From Eutrophocola sp049446715 (GTDB taxonomy: Bacteria > Pseudomonadota > Gammaproteobacteria > Pseudomonadales > Pseudohongiellaceae): DNA of 10,884 nucleotides. The stretch is from assembly GCA_049446715.1 (NCBI GenBank), contig JBMTQX010000080.1, positions 1-10,884 on the forward strand, given 5' to 3'. The position numbers and the translations under genes are program-made. The notes under the pieces were generated by a model. The model saw only the letters and a list, made by a program, of their open reading frames with translations. It was not told the origin of the DNA and ran no database searches. Position 1 is the first letter of the stretch; the number at the start of each line of letters is the position of its first letter. This document shows positions 1-6,364 of this stretch, one piece after another.

Positions 1-508
1 GCGCGATGTCTTTATGCCGCCAGCCTTCAATGGCATGCAGTACGAAAACCAGGCGGGCGCGTTCCGGCAGACGCATGATCAACCTGTCCCGTTGCGACAG
101 GTCCGGTCCCGGCACATAACGCTCTTCGGTCATCCCGCTAGCATCATCATCGTCCCGGCTGATAACCCGGTTCAGCCAGCTTTTCTGCCGGCGGATATAG
201 GAAATCGTGGTGTAGCTGGCGACCCGGTGCAGCCAGGTTTACAGGGAACTGTTGCCGGAAAAGGAATCAATCTTGCGCCAGACCTGGATGAACACTTCCT
301 GGGGGGCTTCTTCCGCCAATGCCACGTTGCCCGTGAGCCTGAGGCAAAGCGCAAACACGCGCCGGGGATACCGGTCGTGCAGCTGGCGAAAAGCGAGCGG
401 GTCTTTTTGCCGGAAGAGGGCGATCAGGGTTTTTTCACTGTCCTGCAGGTAGTGAACATTGTCCTGTGCGCCTGGATGTTGTGCGTTTGAGCTTGCCAAA
501 GTTGTCAT
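1..508 (-). pseudogene. ECF-type RNA polymerase sigma factor, interrupted by an in-frame TAA; 3' end beyond the window
   Basis: Reading from ATG 508, the first 89 codons give an ECF sigma-70 N-terminus and region 2: LIALFRQKDPLAFRQLHDRY near residue 28, then a region 2 core (AEEAPQEVFIQVWRKIDSF) ending in GNSSL. Codon 90 is TAA (plus 239-241). The same frame then stays open to the window edge and gives TWLHRVASYTTISYIRR, a linker, and region 4 (LPERARLVFVLHAIEGWRHK near the left edge). In relatives such as RpoE this position reads ...FYTWLYRIA..., so the stop most simply replaces a Tyr codon by one base change. The short product would keep region 2 (core binding, -10 recognition) and lose region 4 (-35 recognition). 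TAA ends other genes here, so recoding is unlikely. The interruption is seen directly; loss of function is inferred. A base error in the assembly is the main alternative. No strong ribosome binding site precedes the ATG. Confidence 0.85.
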
Positions 509-526
509 GTTCTTGTGTTTAGGACA

Positions 527-554
527 TTAGACGCGACCAGTGCGGGCAGGGTTT
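527..554 (-). promoter_or_regulatory. candidate ECF-type promoter of the sigma factor gene
   Basis: On the minus strand AAACC (plus 550-554) is followed by a 16-nt spacer and CGTCTAA (plus 527-533). An AAC-type -35 and a CGTC-type -10 at this spacing are typical of promoters read by many ECF sigma factors, which often control their own gene. Transcription would begin roughly 10-14 nt before the ATG at 508. This is a pattern match only; no standard sigma-70 promoter stands out nearby on this strand. Confidence 0.4.
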
Positions 555-562
555 AAATCCTG

Positions 563-581
563 GAGAATGAGAATCGTTCTC
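563..581. promoter_or_regulatory. Fur box (ferric uptake regulator operator)
   Basis: The 19 bases gagaatgagaatcgttctc agree with the classical Fur box GATAATGATAATCATTATC at 15 of 19 positions, counted by hand. They sit inside a slightly longer palindrome with GGAGAA/TTCTCC arms (562-582). The site lies in the divergent gap, about 54 nt before the sigma factor ATG and about 80 nt before the first possible SDR start. It could therefore serve either gene. Iron control of an ECF sigma factor is common for iron-uptake sigma factors. Confidence 0.65.
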
Positions 582-661
582 CCAAAACTCCAGCAAATTC
601 AATCTGTTCCGCTGCAAAGGCTGTTTTAGCAGGCGGCTTTACCGTATTATTACGCCTTGCT

Positions 662-1552
662 TTGAACCACGCAGGACAATGTCGATATGGCCTGCTGTCC
701 CAGAAGGAAACCGCTATCAAATCCTTTGCTCAAAAAGCCGCCTTCATTACCGGCGGCGCCTCAGGCATTGGCCTGGGCATGGCCAGGGCGTTTGCTGAAC
801 AGGGTATGGCCGTGGCACTGGCGGATATCAACGCCGAGCGTCTCGATGAAGCCAGCAAACTCCTCACCGATCATGGCACTCGTGTCGTCACCTGTCATCT
901 GGACATCACCGACAAGCACGCCGTTAAGGCAGCAGTGGATGATGCTGCTGCCACCCTGGGCGGGCTCAATATTGTCTGCGCCAATGCCGGTGTCAGCGGC
1001 ATGATGGGCCCACTGCAGGACGCAACCATCGACGACTGGGACTGGGTCCTGGACGTGAACCTGAAAGGGGCGGCCTACGTCATCCAGGCGGCCATACCCC
1101 ACCTGCTGAAACATCCGGGCGATGCCCATATTGTCATCACCAGCTCGATCAGTGGCTTGCGGGTCTACCAGCCCAGTCGCGGGCAGGGCATGTACAACAC
1201 AGCCAAGTATGGTCTGGTCGGGATGGGAGAAGCCTTGAAGGTGGATCTGGAGCCGGCCGGTGTTGGCGTCTCGATCCTGTGCCCGAGTGTGGTGAATACC
1301 GACATTTCCCATTCCGGGCGCAACCGGCCCGAGAAATACGGCGGAAAGGTCGATGCCAACCAGGGGCACGAACTGGCCAAGGCGGCCAGTAACGGCACCG
1401 ATCCTCTGCAGTTCGGACGCTGGGTGGTCAAGGCCATCACGGAAAACCGGCTCTACGTGATCACCCATCCGGTGGACAGGGAGCTGGTCGAAGCCCGTCA
1501 CGATGCCATCCTGGCCGCGTTCGACAGCAGCGACGAACTGACCGATAACTGA
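662..1552 (+). CDS. Classical short-chain dehydrogenase/reductase (SDR), NAD-type
   Basis: A Rossmann-fold oxidoreductase of the classical SDR family, probably cytoplasmic; the substrate cannot be read from sequence. Counting from TTG 662 (296 aa), it shows the cofactor motif TGGASGIG (30-37), Asp55 at the end of the second beta strand (ALADI), which favours NAD(H) over NADP(H), NAG (108-110), the catalytic Ser pair in ITSSISG (161-162) and Y178-x-x-x-K182 in YNTAK. The PSVVNTDI stretch after the active site is also family-like. The start is unsettled. TTG 662 has no convincing ribosome binding site, while homology would put the first residue near IKSFAQKAAF, where the codon is ATC (716-718), seven bases after AAGGA (704-708). 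CTG codons at 692 and 695 are other options. It is divergent from the sigma factor gene and convergent with the epimerase-like gene. Confidence 0.9.
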   Translation: MNHAGQCRYGLLSQKETAIKSFAQKAAFITGGASGIGLGMARAFAEQGMAVALADINAERLDEASKLLTDHGTRVVTCHLDITDKHAVKAAVDDAAATLGGLNIVCANAGVSGMMGPLQDATIDDWDWVLDVNLKGAAYVIQAAIPHLLKHPGDAHIVITSSISGLRVYQPSRGQGMYNTAKYGLVGMGEALKVDLEPAGVGVSILCPSVVNTDISHSGRNRPEKYGGKVDANQGHELAKAASNGTDPLQFGRWVVKAITENRLYVITHPVDRELVEARHDAILAAFDSSDELTDN

Positions 1553-1562
1553 CAAGGTGCAT

Positions 1563-1578
1563 GCCGGATCTGACCGGC
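1563..1578. repeat. short inverted repeat between convergent genes
   Basis: GCCGG (1563-1567) and CCGGC (1574-1578) can form a 5-bp stem with a 6-nt loop in the 51-nt gap between two convergent genes. The place suits a shared terminator, but there is no T-tract on either side, so an intrinsic terminator is not supported. Confidence 0.25.
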
Positions 1579-1603
1579 AAACCGGCCCCGCCAGTGTGTC
1601 CGG

Positions 1604-2539
1604 TTAGAGTGTTTCCAACGCGTTAGTGATCAGTTGCAGCGGACTGCCATCGTGGTGAAAACCGGCGGCTTCGGCCTGCGGGCATTCCAGCGGCGGGTAG
1701 CTGCCGAAATTCTCTTCCACCCAAGGATCGGGTGCATAGGTGATCAGGTCACCTACCTCCGCATCCGGCAGCAAGCCGTCAATTTCCGTGACCAGTTCCT
1801 CGATGGCGATATGCATCGCCGGCAGGGTCCAGATCTGCCGAGGCGCCCCGGTCAGCGTGGCAGCCAGCAGCAGGTTGTCGACACAGCACTTCACTGACAT
1901 CAGCCAGCTCTTGGCACCCGGGGAGACCGGACAGGTAAAAGGTTTGCCCTGGCTCAGGTTGCGGATCAGGTCACTGAAGAAAATCGATACCGCGCCGTTG
2001 GGCTCCGGGGGCCTGGCGACAATGCCGGGCAGGCGCAGGGAACAGCCGTTGATCCATTTGCGGCGGGTGTAGTCAGCCACCAGGGCTTCGCCAATGACTT
2101 TCTGGGCACCGTAACTGAGATTGGGCGTCGGGGCGGTGTCATCGGTAACCACGGCGGCGGCCGGTTTGCCGTACACGGCAATGGAGCTGGCAAAGACCAC
2201 GGCGGGTGTGTTGGCCTGTTCCTTCAGGCGATCCAGCAGGGCCATCGTGCCGTGAATATTCACGTTCACACCGAGGGCAAAATTGTTTTCCGCCATGCCG
2301 CTGGGCACGCTGGCCAGGTGGAAGATCAGGTCTACCGGTTCACTGAAGGCGATCTCCATGAGATTGTCATCGGCAAAGCTGCCGGTGATTTTGATGAGAC
2401 GGTCATCATCGGCAATTCGGTCCAGTGACAGATCCACCAGGGTCAGTCGGGTAAAAGCCAGGGGTGAGGTGTCGGCCAGCAGTGCGCGGGTCAGATGTGA
2501 GCCGATGAAGCCGTTGGCGCCGGTAATCAGGATATGCAT
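1604..2539 (-). CDS. Extended SDR / NAD-dependent epimerase-dehydratase family, D-erythronate dehydrogenase (DenD)-like
   Basis: 311 aa. It has the N-terminal Rossmann motif TGANGFIG (6-13), FASS (116-119) with the catalytic Ser, and Y143-x-x-x-K147 in SYGAQK, the active-site triad of extended SDRs. The stretches HLASVPSGMAENNF, VVTDDTAPTP, SYGAQKVIGEALV and SLRLPGIVARP closely recall the DenD group, which oxidises D-erythronate at C2, more than UDP-glucose 4-epimerases. The usual DenD partners (an OtnK/DenK-type kinase, an OtnC aldolase) are not in the window, so the substrate is open. It lies 33 nt after the FGE gene on the same strand and is probably the last gene of that operon. AGGTG stands about six bases before the ATG. 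The family is well supported; the exact reaction is inferred from remembered family sequence. Confidence 0.85.
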   Translation of the reverse strand: MHILITGANGFIGSHLTRALLADTSPLAFTRLTLVDLSLDRIADDDRLIKITGSFADDNLMEIAFSEPVDLIFHLASVPSGMAENNFALGVNVNIHGTMALLDRLKEQANTPAVVFASSIAVYGKPAAAVVTDDTAPTPNLSYGAQKVIGEALVADYTRRKWINGCSLRLPGIVARPPEPNGAVSIFFSDLIRNLSQGKPFTCPVSPGAKSWLMSVKCCVDNLLLAATLTGAPRQIWTLPAMHIAIEELVTEIDGLLPDAEVGDLITYAPDPWVEENFGSYPPLECPQAEAAGFHHDGSPLQLITNALETL

Positions 2540-2572
2540 GAAAACACCTGTAGTCGCTAGGTTGGGTTCGGG

Positions 2573-3601
2573 TCAGGAGTCGGGATTGATGACGGTGCGG
2601 AATCCGATATGGGACGTGCCCAGCCCCTTGCTCTGCGCCTGGCGCGCCTCGGGCCGGTAGCGCATGCAGTAGTTGGGCGCACACAGGTAGGAGCCGCCCT
2701 TGATGACCGCCACCGGTTCGCCCGGCTGGGCCGGGTCATAACCTTCGGGGTAGTCTTCCCGCTCGGGAAAAGCATGGTTGGCGTAATAAGTGGACCCGGT
2801 CCACTCCCAGACATTGCCGATCAGGTCGTAGATGCCCAGGGCATTGGCATCAAAACAGCCGACCGGCGCCGTGCCGGTATAACCGTCCACCGGGTCGTGC
2901 TGAAACGGGAACAGACCCTGCCAGGTATTGGACACATAATTGCCGTCGTCATCGCGCCACAGGCTGCTTTGCGCGGCAAGTTCAAACTGCGCTTCGGTGG
3001 GCAGTGCATGGCCTTTCCAGTCGGCGTAAGCCTGGGCATCCTCAAAGGCAATGTGCACAACCGGATGCTGTTCGCGACCTGCGATACTCGAACCGGGGCC
3101 TTCCGGCTGTGCCCAGTAGGCGTTGTCCAGGAACATCCACCAGCTGGCGAACGGATTGACCGGGGCTTCGCTGACATGCGGTGCAAACACCGCCGAGCCC
3201 GGAATGTGTTGTCCGGATGATGGATCCTGGATGCCGCGCTCAGCCAGTGTGACGTAGCCGGTGGCGTCGACGAATTCGGCAAACTCCGCGTTGGTGACCT
3301 CATGCTGCGCCATCCAGAATCCGGTCACGGTTTCCTGGTGGGCAGGGCCTTCCTCGAAGTAGGTGCCTTCAGCACCCATGGTGAATGTGGCACCTGGCAC
3401 CCAGATCATGCCGGGATAGGGCGTATCGGTTGGTGGCAGTGCACCGCAGCCGGATGTCGCGGTGGTCAGGTTTGCACCGGGCACACCACGTTCGACCAGG
3501 AACCAGCCCAGGCCGCCGATGATGGCAGCGCTGGCCAGGATGCTGGCCAGCAGGGTTTTACTAGCGGCCGTTGACATAGATAACGCCATTTTCCTCGGCA
3601 T
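2573..3601 (-). CDS. Formylglycine-generating enzyme (SUMF1/FGE family) with N-terminal membrane anchor
   Basis: Sulfatase maturation enzyme: copper-dependent, uses O2 to turn the Cys of a CxPxR motif into C-alpha-formylglycine. The FGE-sulfatase domain fills about residues 62-338 of 342: MIWVPGATFTMGAEG, the EVTNAEFAEFV block, PVVHIAFEDAQAYADW, LPTEAQFELAA, GNVWEWTGS and KGGSYLCAPNYCMRYRPEAR. C307 and C312 (C-x4-C) match the copper-binding active-site pair of true FGEs, so this is not merely a catalytically dead relative. Residues 14-36 are hydrophobic, a signal anchor or uncleaved signal peptide, suggesting a periplasm-facing enzyme; many bacterial FGEs are cytosolic. The gene overlaps the sulfatase 3' end and is probably translationally coupled to it. 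Starts at 3601, 3589 and 3577 are all possible: GGGA precedes the first, and GAGGAAA lies between the first and second. Confidence 0.9.
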   Translation of the reverse strand: MPRKMALSMSTAASKTLLASILASAAIIGGLGWFLVERGVPGANLTTATSGCGALPPTDTPYPGMIWVPGATFTMGAEGTYFEEGPAHQETVTGFWMAQHEVTNAEFAEFVDATGYVTLAERGIQDPSSGQHIPGSAVFAPHVSEAPVNPFASWWMFLDNAYWAQPEGPGSSIAGREQHPVVHIAFEDAQAYADWKGHALPTEAQFELAAQSSLWRDDDGNYVSNTWQGLFPFQHDPVDGYTGTAPVGCFDANALGIYDLIGNVWEWTGSTYYANHAFPEREDYPEGYDPAQPGEPVAVIKGGSYLCAPNYCMRYRPEARQAQSKGLGTSHIGFRTVINPDS

Positions 3602-5243
3602 AGCGATCCCACAGCTGCACCATCTGGTTCAGGCGGTCGGGCAGCTCCAGCGCCAGGTCATGCTGTTCGCTGATATCGTTGGCCAGGTTGTAGAGATGCC
3701 AGCGTGCAGCATCGCCCTCGGCAGCATCCCAGACAATCTTCCAGTCACCCTGGCGCACGCCGCGGTGGCCGTAGAGTTCCCAGCCCATGAATTCGCTATC
3801 GTCATGAATCTCACTGACTTCACCGGTCAGCATCGGCAACATGTTCTTGCCCTTGACCGGTTCCACGGCCATGCCGCGGTACATCGTGCCGGGATGCTGT
3901 GTGCCGGCCAGTGCCAGGAAGGTGGGCAGCACATCCATGACGGTGCTGAAACCGTCGTTGCGGGTGCCGGCATCGACCATGCTCGGGTAGTGCACGAAAG
4001 CGGGTACATGGATGCCGCCTTCAAAGGCCGTGAACTTGTGGCGGCGCCAGGGTGCGGCACTGGCCGTGGCCCAGTTGGGGCCATACTGGACATAGGTGTT
4101 CCAGTTGCCCAGGTTTTCCAGGCGGTGGTCATAGAGGGTGCCGACATGCTGCTGGTAACTCGATAACAGGTCGCGACGTCCGGCTTCGGCGCCGTTATCG
4201 GACATGAACATGATGAAGGTGTTGTCGAATTCACCGATCGCCTTCAGGTAGTCGATGACCTGGCCGACATAAATATCGAGGTCGCTGACCATGGCGGCAT
4301 AGATTTCCATGCGGCGGGCGGCAAACGCCTTTTCCTCGTCGGGCTGGTCAGCCCAGCGCGGCTCGAAGACATCGAGCGGCATCGGTTCGGCATCGAAGGG
4401 GAGCAACTCAAGTTCCTTGAGGCGGGCAAAACGCTGCAGGTACAAGGCCTCGTAACCGTCGTCATACCAGCCGCGGAATTTTTCGATGGATTCCTTCGGC
4501 GCTTGCAGTGGCCAGTGCGGGGCGGTGTAGGCCAGGTAGGCAAAGAACGGTTTGTCGTCCTCGCGGTCCTGCTCGATGTACTCGATCATGCGCTCGGTAT
4601 AAAAGCGCGTGGTATAGAAGTCCTGGTCAACCTGGACCATCTCATCGCCATCGCGGTAGTTGGCATTCTGCGGACCGCGCCAGTCCCAGGGTCCCAGGTG
4701 GGCGGCACCGTCCAGGGACACGAAAGAGCGTTTGAAGCCCCGCGCGCGCGGACCATCTTCCACGTCCATGCCCAGATGCCACTTGCCGGTCATGTAGGTG
4801 TTGTAGCCGGCATCGGTAAGCAGGTCGGCCAGGCTGGCAACACGGAAGTTCAGTGTGCCGATGTAACCGGATTCATCCATGTGCTCTTCCCGGGTCGGAC
4901 GGCCCATCACGCCGAGGCCGGCCAGGTGATTGTCGGTGCCCGACATGAGCATGGAACGGGTGGGTGAGCAGGTCAAACTGGCGTAAAAATCAGTTAGCAG
5001 CATGCCGTTGGCAGCCAGCATGTCGAGATTGGGGGTGGGTATCTCGCTGCCGTACACGCCCAGGTCGGCATAGCCGAGGTCATCAGCGACGATGAGGACG
5101 ATATTGGGCTGCTTCGGTTCGGCGGCAACCGGTTCGCTGACTGCGACCGTTTCCGAGGTCTGTTCCTGGCCACAGGCGGCCAGCATGATGGTGGCAATGA
5201 TGCCGGTTAGTAGGCGGATCCTGTAAGTGACTTTTGATGACAT
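3561..5243 (-). CDS. Type I sulfatase (AtsA-like arylsulfatase), lipoprotein
   Basis: Hydrolyses sulfate esters to alcohol plus sulfate with a formylglycine nucleophile. 560 aa. The N-terminus has basic residues, a hydrophobic stretch and the lipobox LAAC with Cys24, so it is probably an envelope lipoprotein. NIVLIVADDLGYADLG supplies the metal-binding Asp pair (D54, D55). LTCSPTRSMLMSGTDNHLAG has the C92-x-P-x-R96 signature in which C92 becomes formylglycine. GYNTYMTGKWHLG (about 146-158) is the second sulfatase signature with Lys and His. TAPHWPLQ (about 238-245), MSDNGAE (Asp-Asn metal ligands) and HKFTAFEGGIHVP complete the active site. TCSPTRSMLxSGTDxHxAG resembles Pseudomonas AtsA; the natural substrate is unknown. 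A GGGGGAAG ribosome binding site precedes ATG 5243. It follows the TetR gene by 72 nt and overlaps the FGE gene that should mature it. Confidence 0.95.
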   Translation of the reverse strand: MSSKVTYRIRLLTGIIATIMLAACGQEQTSETVAVSEPVAAEPKQPNIVLIVADDLGYADLGVYGSEIPTPNLDMLAANGMLLTDFYASLTCSPTRSMLMSGTDNHLAGLGVMGRPTREEHMDESGYIGTLNFRVASLADLLTDAGYNTYMTGKWHLGMDVEDGPRARGFKRSFVSLDGAAHLGPWDWRGPQNANYRDGDEMVQVDQDFYTTRFYTERMIEYIEQDREDDKPFFAYLAYTAPHWPLQAPKESIEKFRGWYDDGYEALYLQRFARLKELELLPFDAEPMPLDVFEPRWADQPDEEKAFAARRMEIYAAMVSDLDIYVGQVIDYLKAIGEFDNTFIMFMSDNGAEAGRRDLLSSYQQHVGTLYDHRLENLGNWNTYVQYGPNWATASAAPWRRHKFTAFEGGIHVPAFVHYPSMVDAGTRNDGFSTVMDVLPTFLALAGTQHPGTMYRGMAVEPVKGKNMLPMLTGEVSEIHDDSEFMGWELYGHRGVRQGDWKIVWDAAEGDAARWHLYNLANDISEQHDLALELPDRLNQMVQLWDRYAEENGVIYVNGR

Positions 5244-5315
5244 GGTCTTCCCCCAATCCTCAAGGTATGGCTTGCGTCCCGGCCATCCAGTGGTGTCCGG
5301 GTATAGTTTTGCTGG

Positions 5316-5987
5316 TTATGCTTGTTTCTTGATGACATTGTCACAATCGGAAACCAGGCTGAATGTCCTGATCAGTTCTTCGATAAACAGTTTCTGGCCC
5401 ATGATGATGGGACCGGCCTGATTGTAAAACGAATTGTTGATGGTGCTCAGCACGACCTGGAAGGCAAAGTAGATATTGGCTTCTTCCTTTTCTGTCAGCG
5501 GCCTGCCGGTTTCCTGGTATAGACGGTCAATAAAGCGCTGTGTGGATGCGAGGAAGTGATCGCGGAACGGCTCCCAGAAGGTCGGTTCCCGAGCGCTCTT
5601 CAGCAGGACTGTACGCCAGAACTGGCGATGTTCCCAGTAATAGTTGGCCATGTTTTCAATCAGGTCCGGTACCAGGGATGCCAGGGGAATGTTGCTGTAA
5701 AGGTCAATCAGGGTGTCGGTTCGGATGCGCAGATGCTGTTCAATCAGCGCGTCGAAGAATTCATCCTTGCTGTGAAAACGGGCATAAAAAGCCCCGACCG
5801 AGTAACCGGCTTCCCGCGCCAGTTCAGCCACGGAAATTTTTTCCAGGTCTTTCTTTTCCAGCAGCTTGAAACCGGTATTCACCAGGGCGTTGTAGGTTAG
5901 GTGACCGCGCTGTTGCTTGATGGACCTGCCGTGGGATTTTTTGATGGCCGGGTTCGACGATCTTGCGGGGGGCTGGTTGGCTGTCAT
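5316..5987 (-). CDS. TetR/AcrR family transcriptional regulator
   Basis: 223 aa from ATG 5987. After a basic, low-complexity N-terminal extension (about 27 residues) comes a TetR DNA-binding domain: ALVNTGFKLLEKKDLEKISV, then the helix-turn-helix VAELAREAGYSVGAFYARF (about 53-71) and the typical SKDEFFDALIEQHL. The rest is a helical ligand-binding and dimer domain with no residues that name an effector. The protein would bind a palindromic operator as a dimer and release it on binding a small molecule. It is the first gene of a minus-strand series leading to sulfatase, FGE and an SDR, so these are its likely targets, together with its own promoter and perhaps the divergent peptide transporter. 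A GTG at 6026 extends the frame by 13 codons but lacks a ribosome binding site, as does ATG 5987; the ATG was chosen for position and codon. Confidence 0.9.
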   Translation of the reverse strand: MTANQPPARSSNPAIKKSHGRSIKQQRGHLTYNALVNTGFKLLEKKDLEKISVAELAREAGYSVGAFYARFHSKDEFFDALIEQHLRIRTDTLIDLYSNIPLASLVPDLIENMANYYWEHRQFWRTVLLKSAREPTFWEPFRDHFLASTQRFIDRLYQETGRPLTEKEEANIYFAFQVVLSTINNSFYNQAGPIIMGQKLFIEELIRTFSLVSDCDNVIKKQA

Positions 5988-5991
5988 TTTA

Positions 5992-6005
5992 AGAACTGAA
6001 ATTCT
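5992..6005. promoter_or_regulatory. imperfect palindrome just upstream of the TetR gene, candidate operator
   Basis: agaactgaaattct has AGAA/TTCT arms and lies four bases before the ATG at 5987. It agrees with a second palindrome at 6170-6183 at 10 of 14 positions, counted by hand. A TetR repressor bound here would block its own gene. The match is short, so this is a suggestion. Confidence 0.3.
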
Positions 6006-6169
6006 GTTTTCACTAATGCCTGACACGGGCCGGCCGGCAACGGGCGAAACAACGCTGTCATTAAAACCAATAACGTGGGAAAAGTCGAATCATGCCGGGA
6101 GGTCTTCGGCAGTGCGCAACAGCCTGGCGCAGTGCCGTGGAGGGCTGCTCACCAGGGGCTTGTCGATAA

Positions 6170-6183
6170 AGAATCAAGATTCT
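6170..6183. promoter_or_regulatory. palindrome AGAATC-aa-GATTCT, candidate TetR operator
   Basis: Two perfect 6-base arms flank a 2-base centre, in the AT-rich spot of an otherwise GC-rich divergent intergenic region. The site resembles the one at 5992-6005. It lies about 180 nt before the transporter start, so it could serve as an operator for either direction of transcription. Confidence 0.35.
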
Positions 6184-6364
6184 AAAAACGAGCCTGGCCC
6201 GTCCTGTCGGGCGTGCTTCGGATACCGCTCCCGCGGTGCGTCCGGTGGATACGTGCCCGGTCCTTGTCATGACCTGTGCCACCCTGTGCCCTCAGGTGCT
6301 TGAAACCATGCCGGTTTCCGTCTAACTTCATCGCAGTTGTTCAATTCCTTACCCGGCAGCCATC

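Larger units (their letters stand above)
5988..6364. other. divergent intergenic region, TetR gene / peptide transporter gene
   Basis: No credible gene is seen in these 377 bases. The region holds the two related palindromes listed separately and several short GC-rich inverted repeats: GCCCG/CGGGC at 6197-6212, ACCGC/GCGGT at 6224-6237 and the 8-bp palindrome GTCATGAC at 6266-6273. None is followed by a T-tract. It must contain the promoters of the minus-strand cluster and of the transporter, but I could not pick clear -35/-10 pairs. Short open frames here have no family-like residues. Confidence 0.6.

Noticed and set aside
239..241. Programmed readthrough or recoding of the sigma factor TAA
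   Set aside because: TAA is the least leaky stop, it ends several intact genes in this window, and no recoding structure or selenocysteine-type context is seen. A mutation or base error is simpler.
172..354. A frameshift explanation for the broken sigma factor, using the alternative minus-strand frame here
   Set aside because: The region 4 sequence continues in the original frame after the TAA; the other frame gives no sigma-like residues.
761..1555. A 264-codon open frame antisense to the SDR gene
   Set aside because: It mirrors the codon bias of the plus-strand SDR, which has all its catalytic motifs in order; the antisense product shows none.
5279..5302. CCCGG/CCGGG inverted repeat between the TetR and sulfatase genes
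   Set aside because: The arms are five bases with a long loop and no T-tract, so it does not support a terminator splitting the operon.
6061..6282. Small open frames in the TetR/transporter intergenic region
   Set aside because: They lack ribosome binding sites and family-like residues, and they overlap the palindromic control sites.
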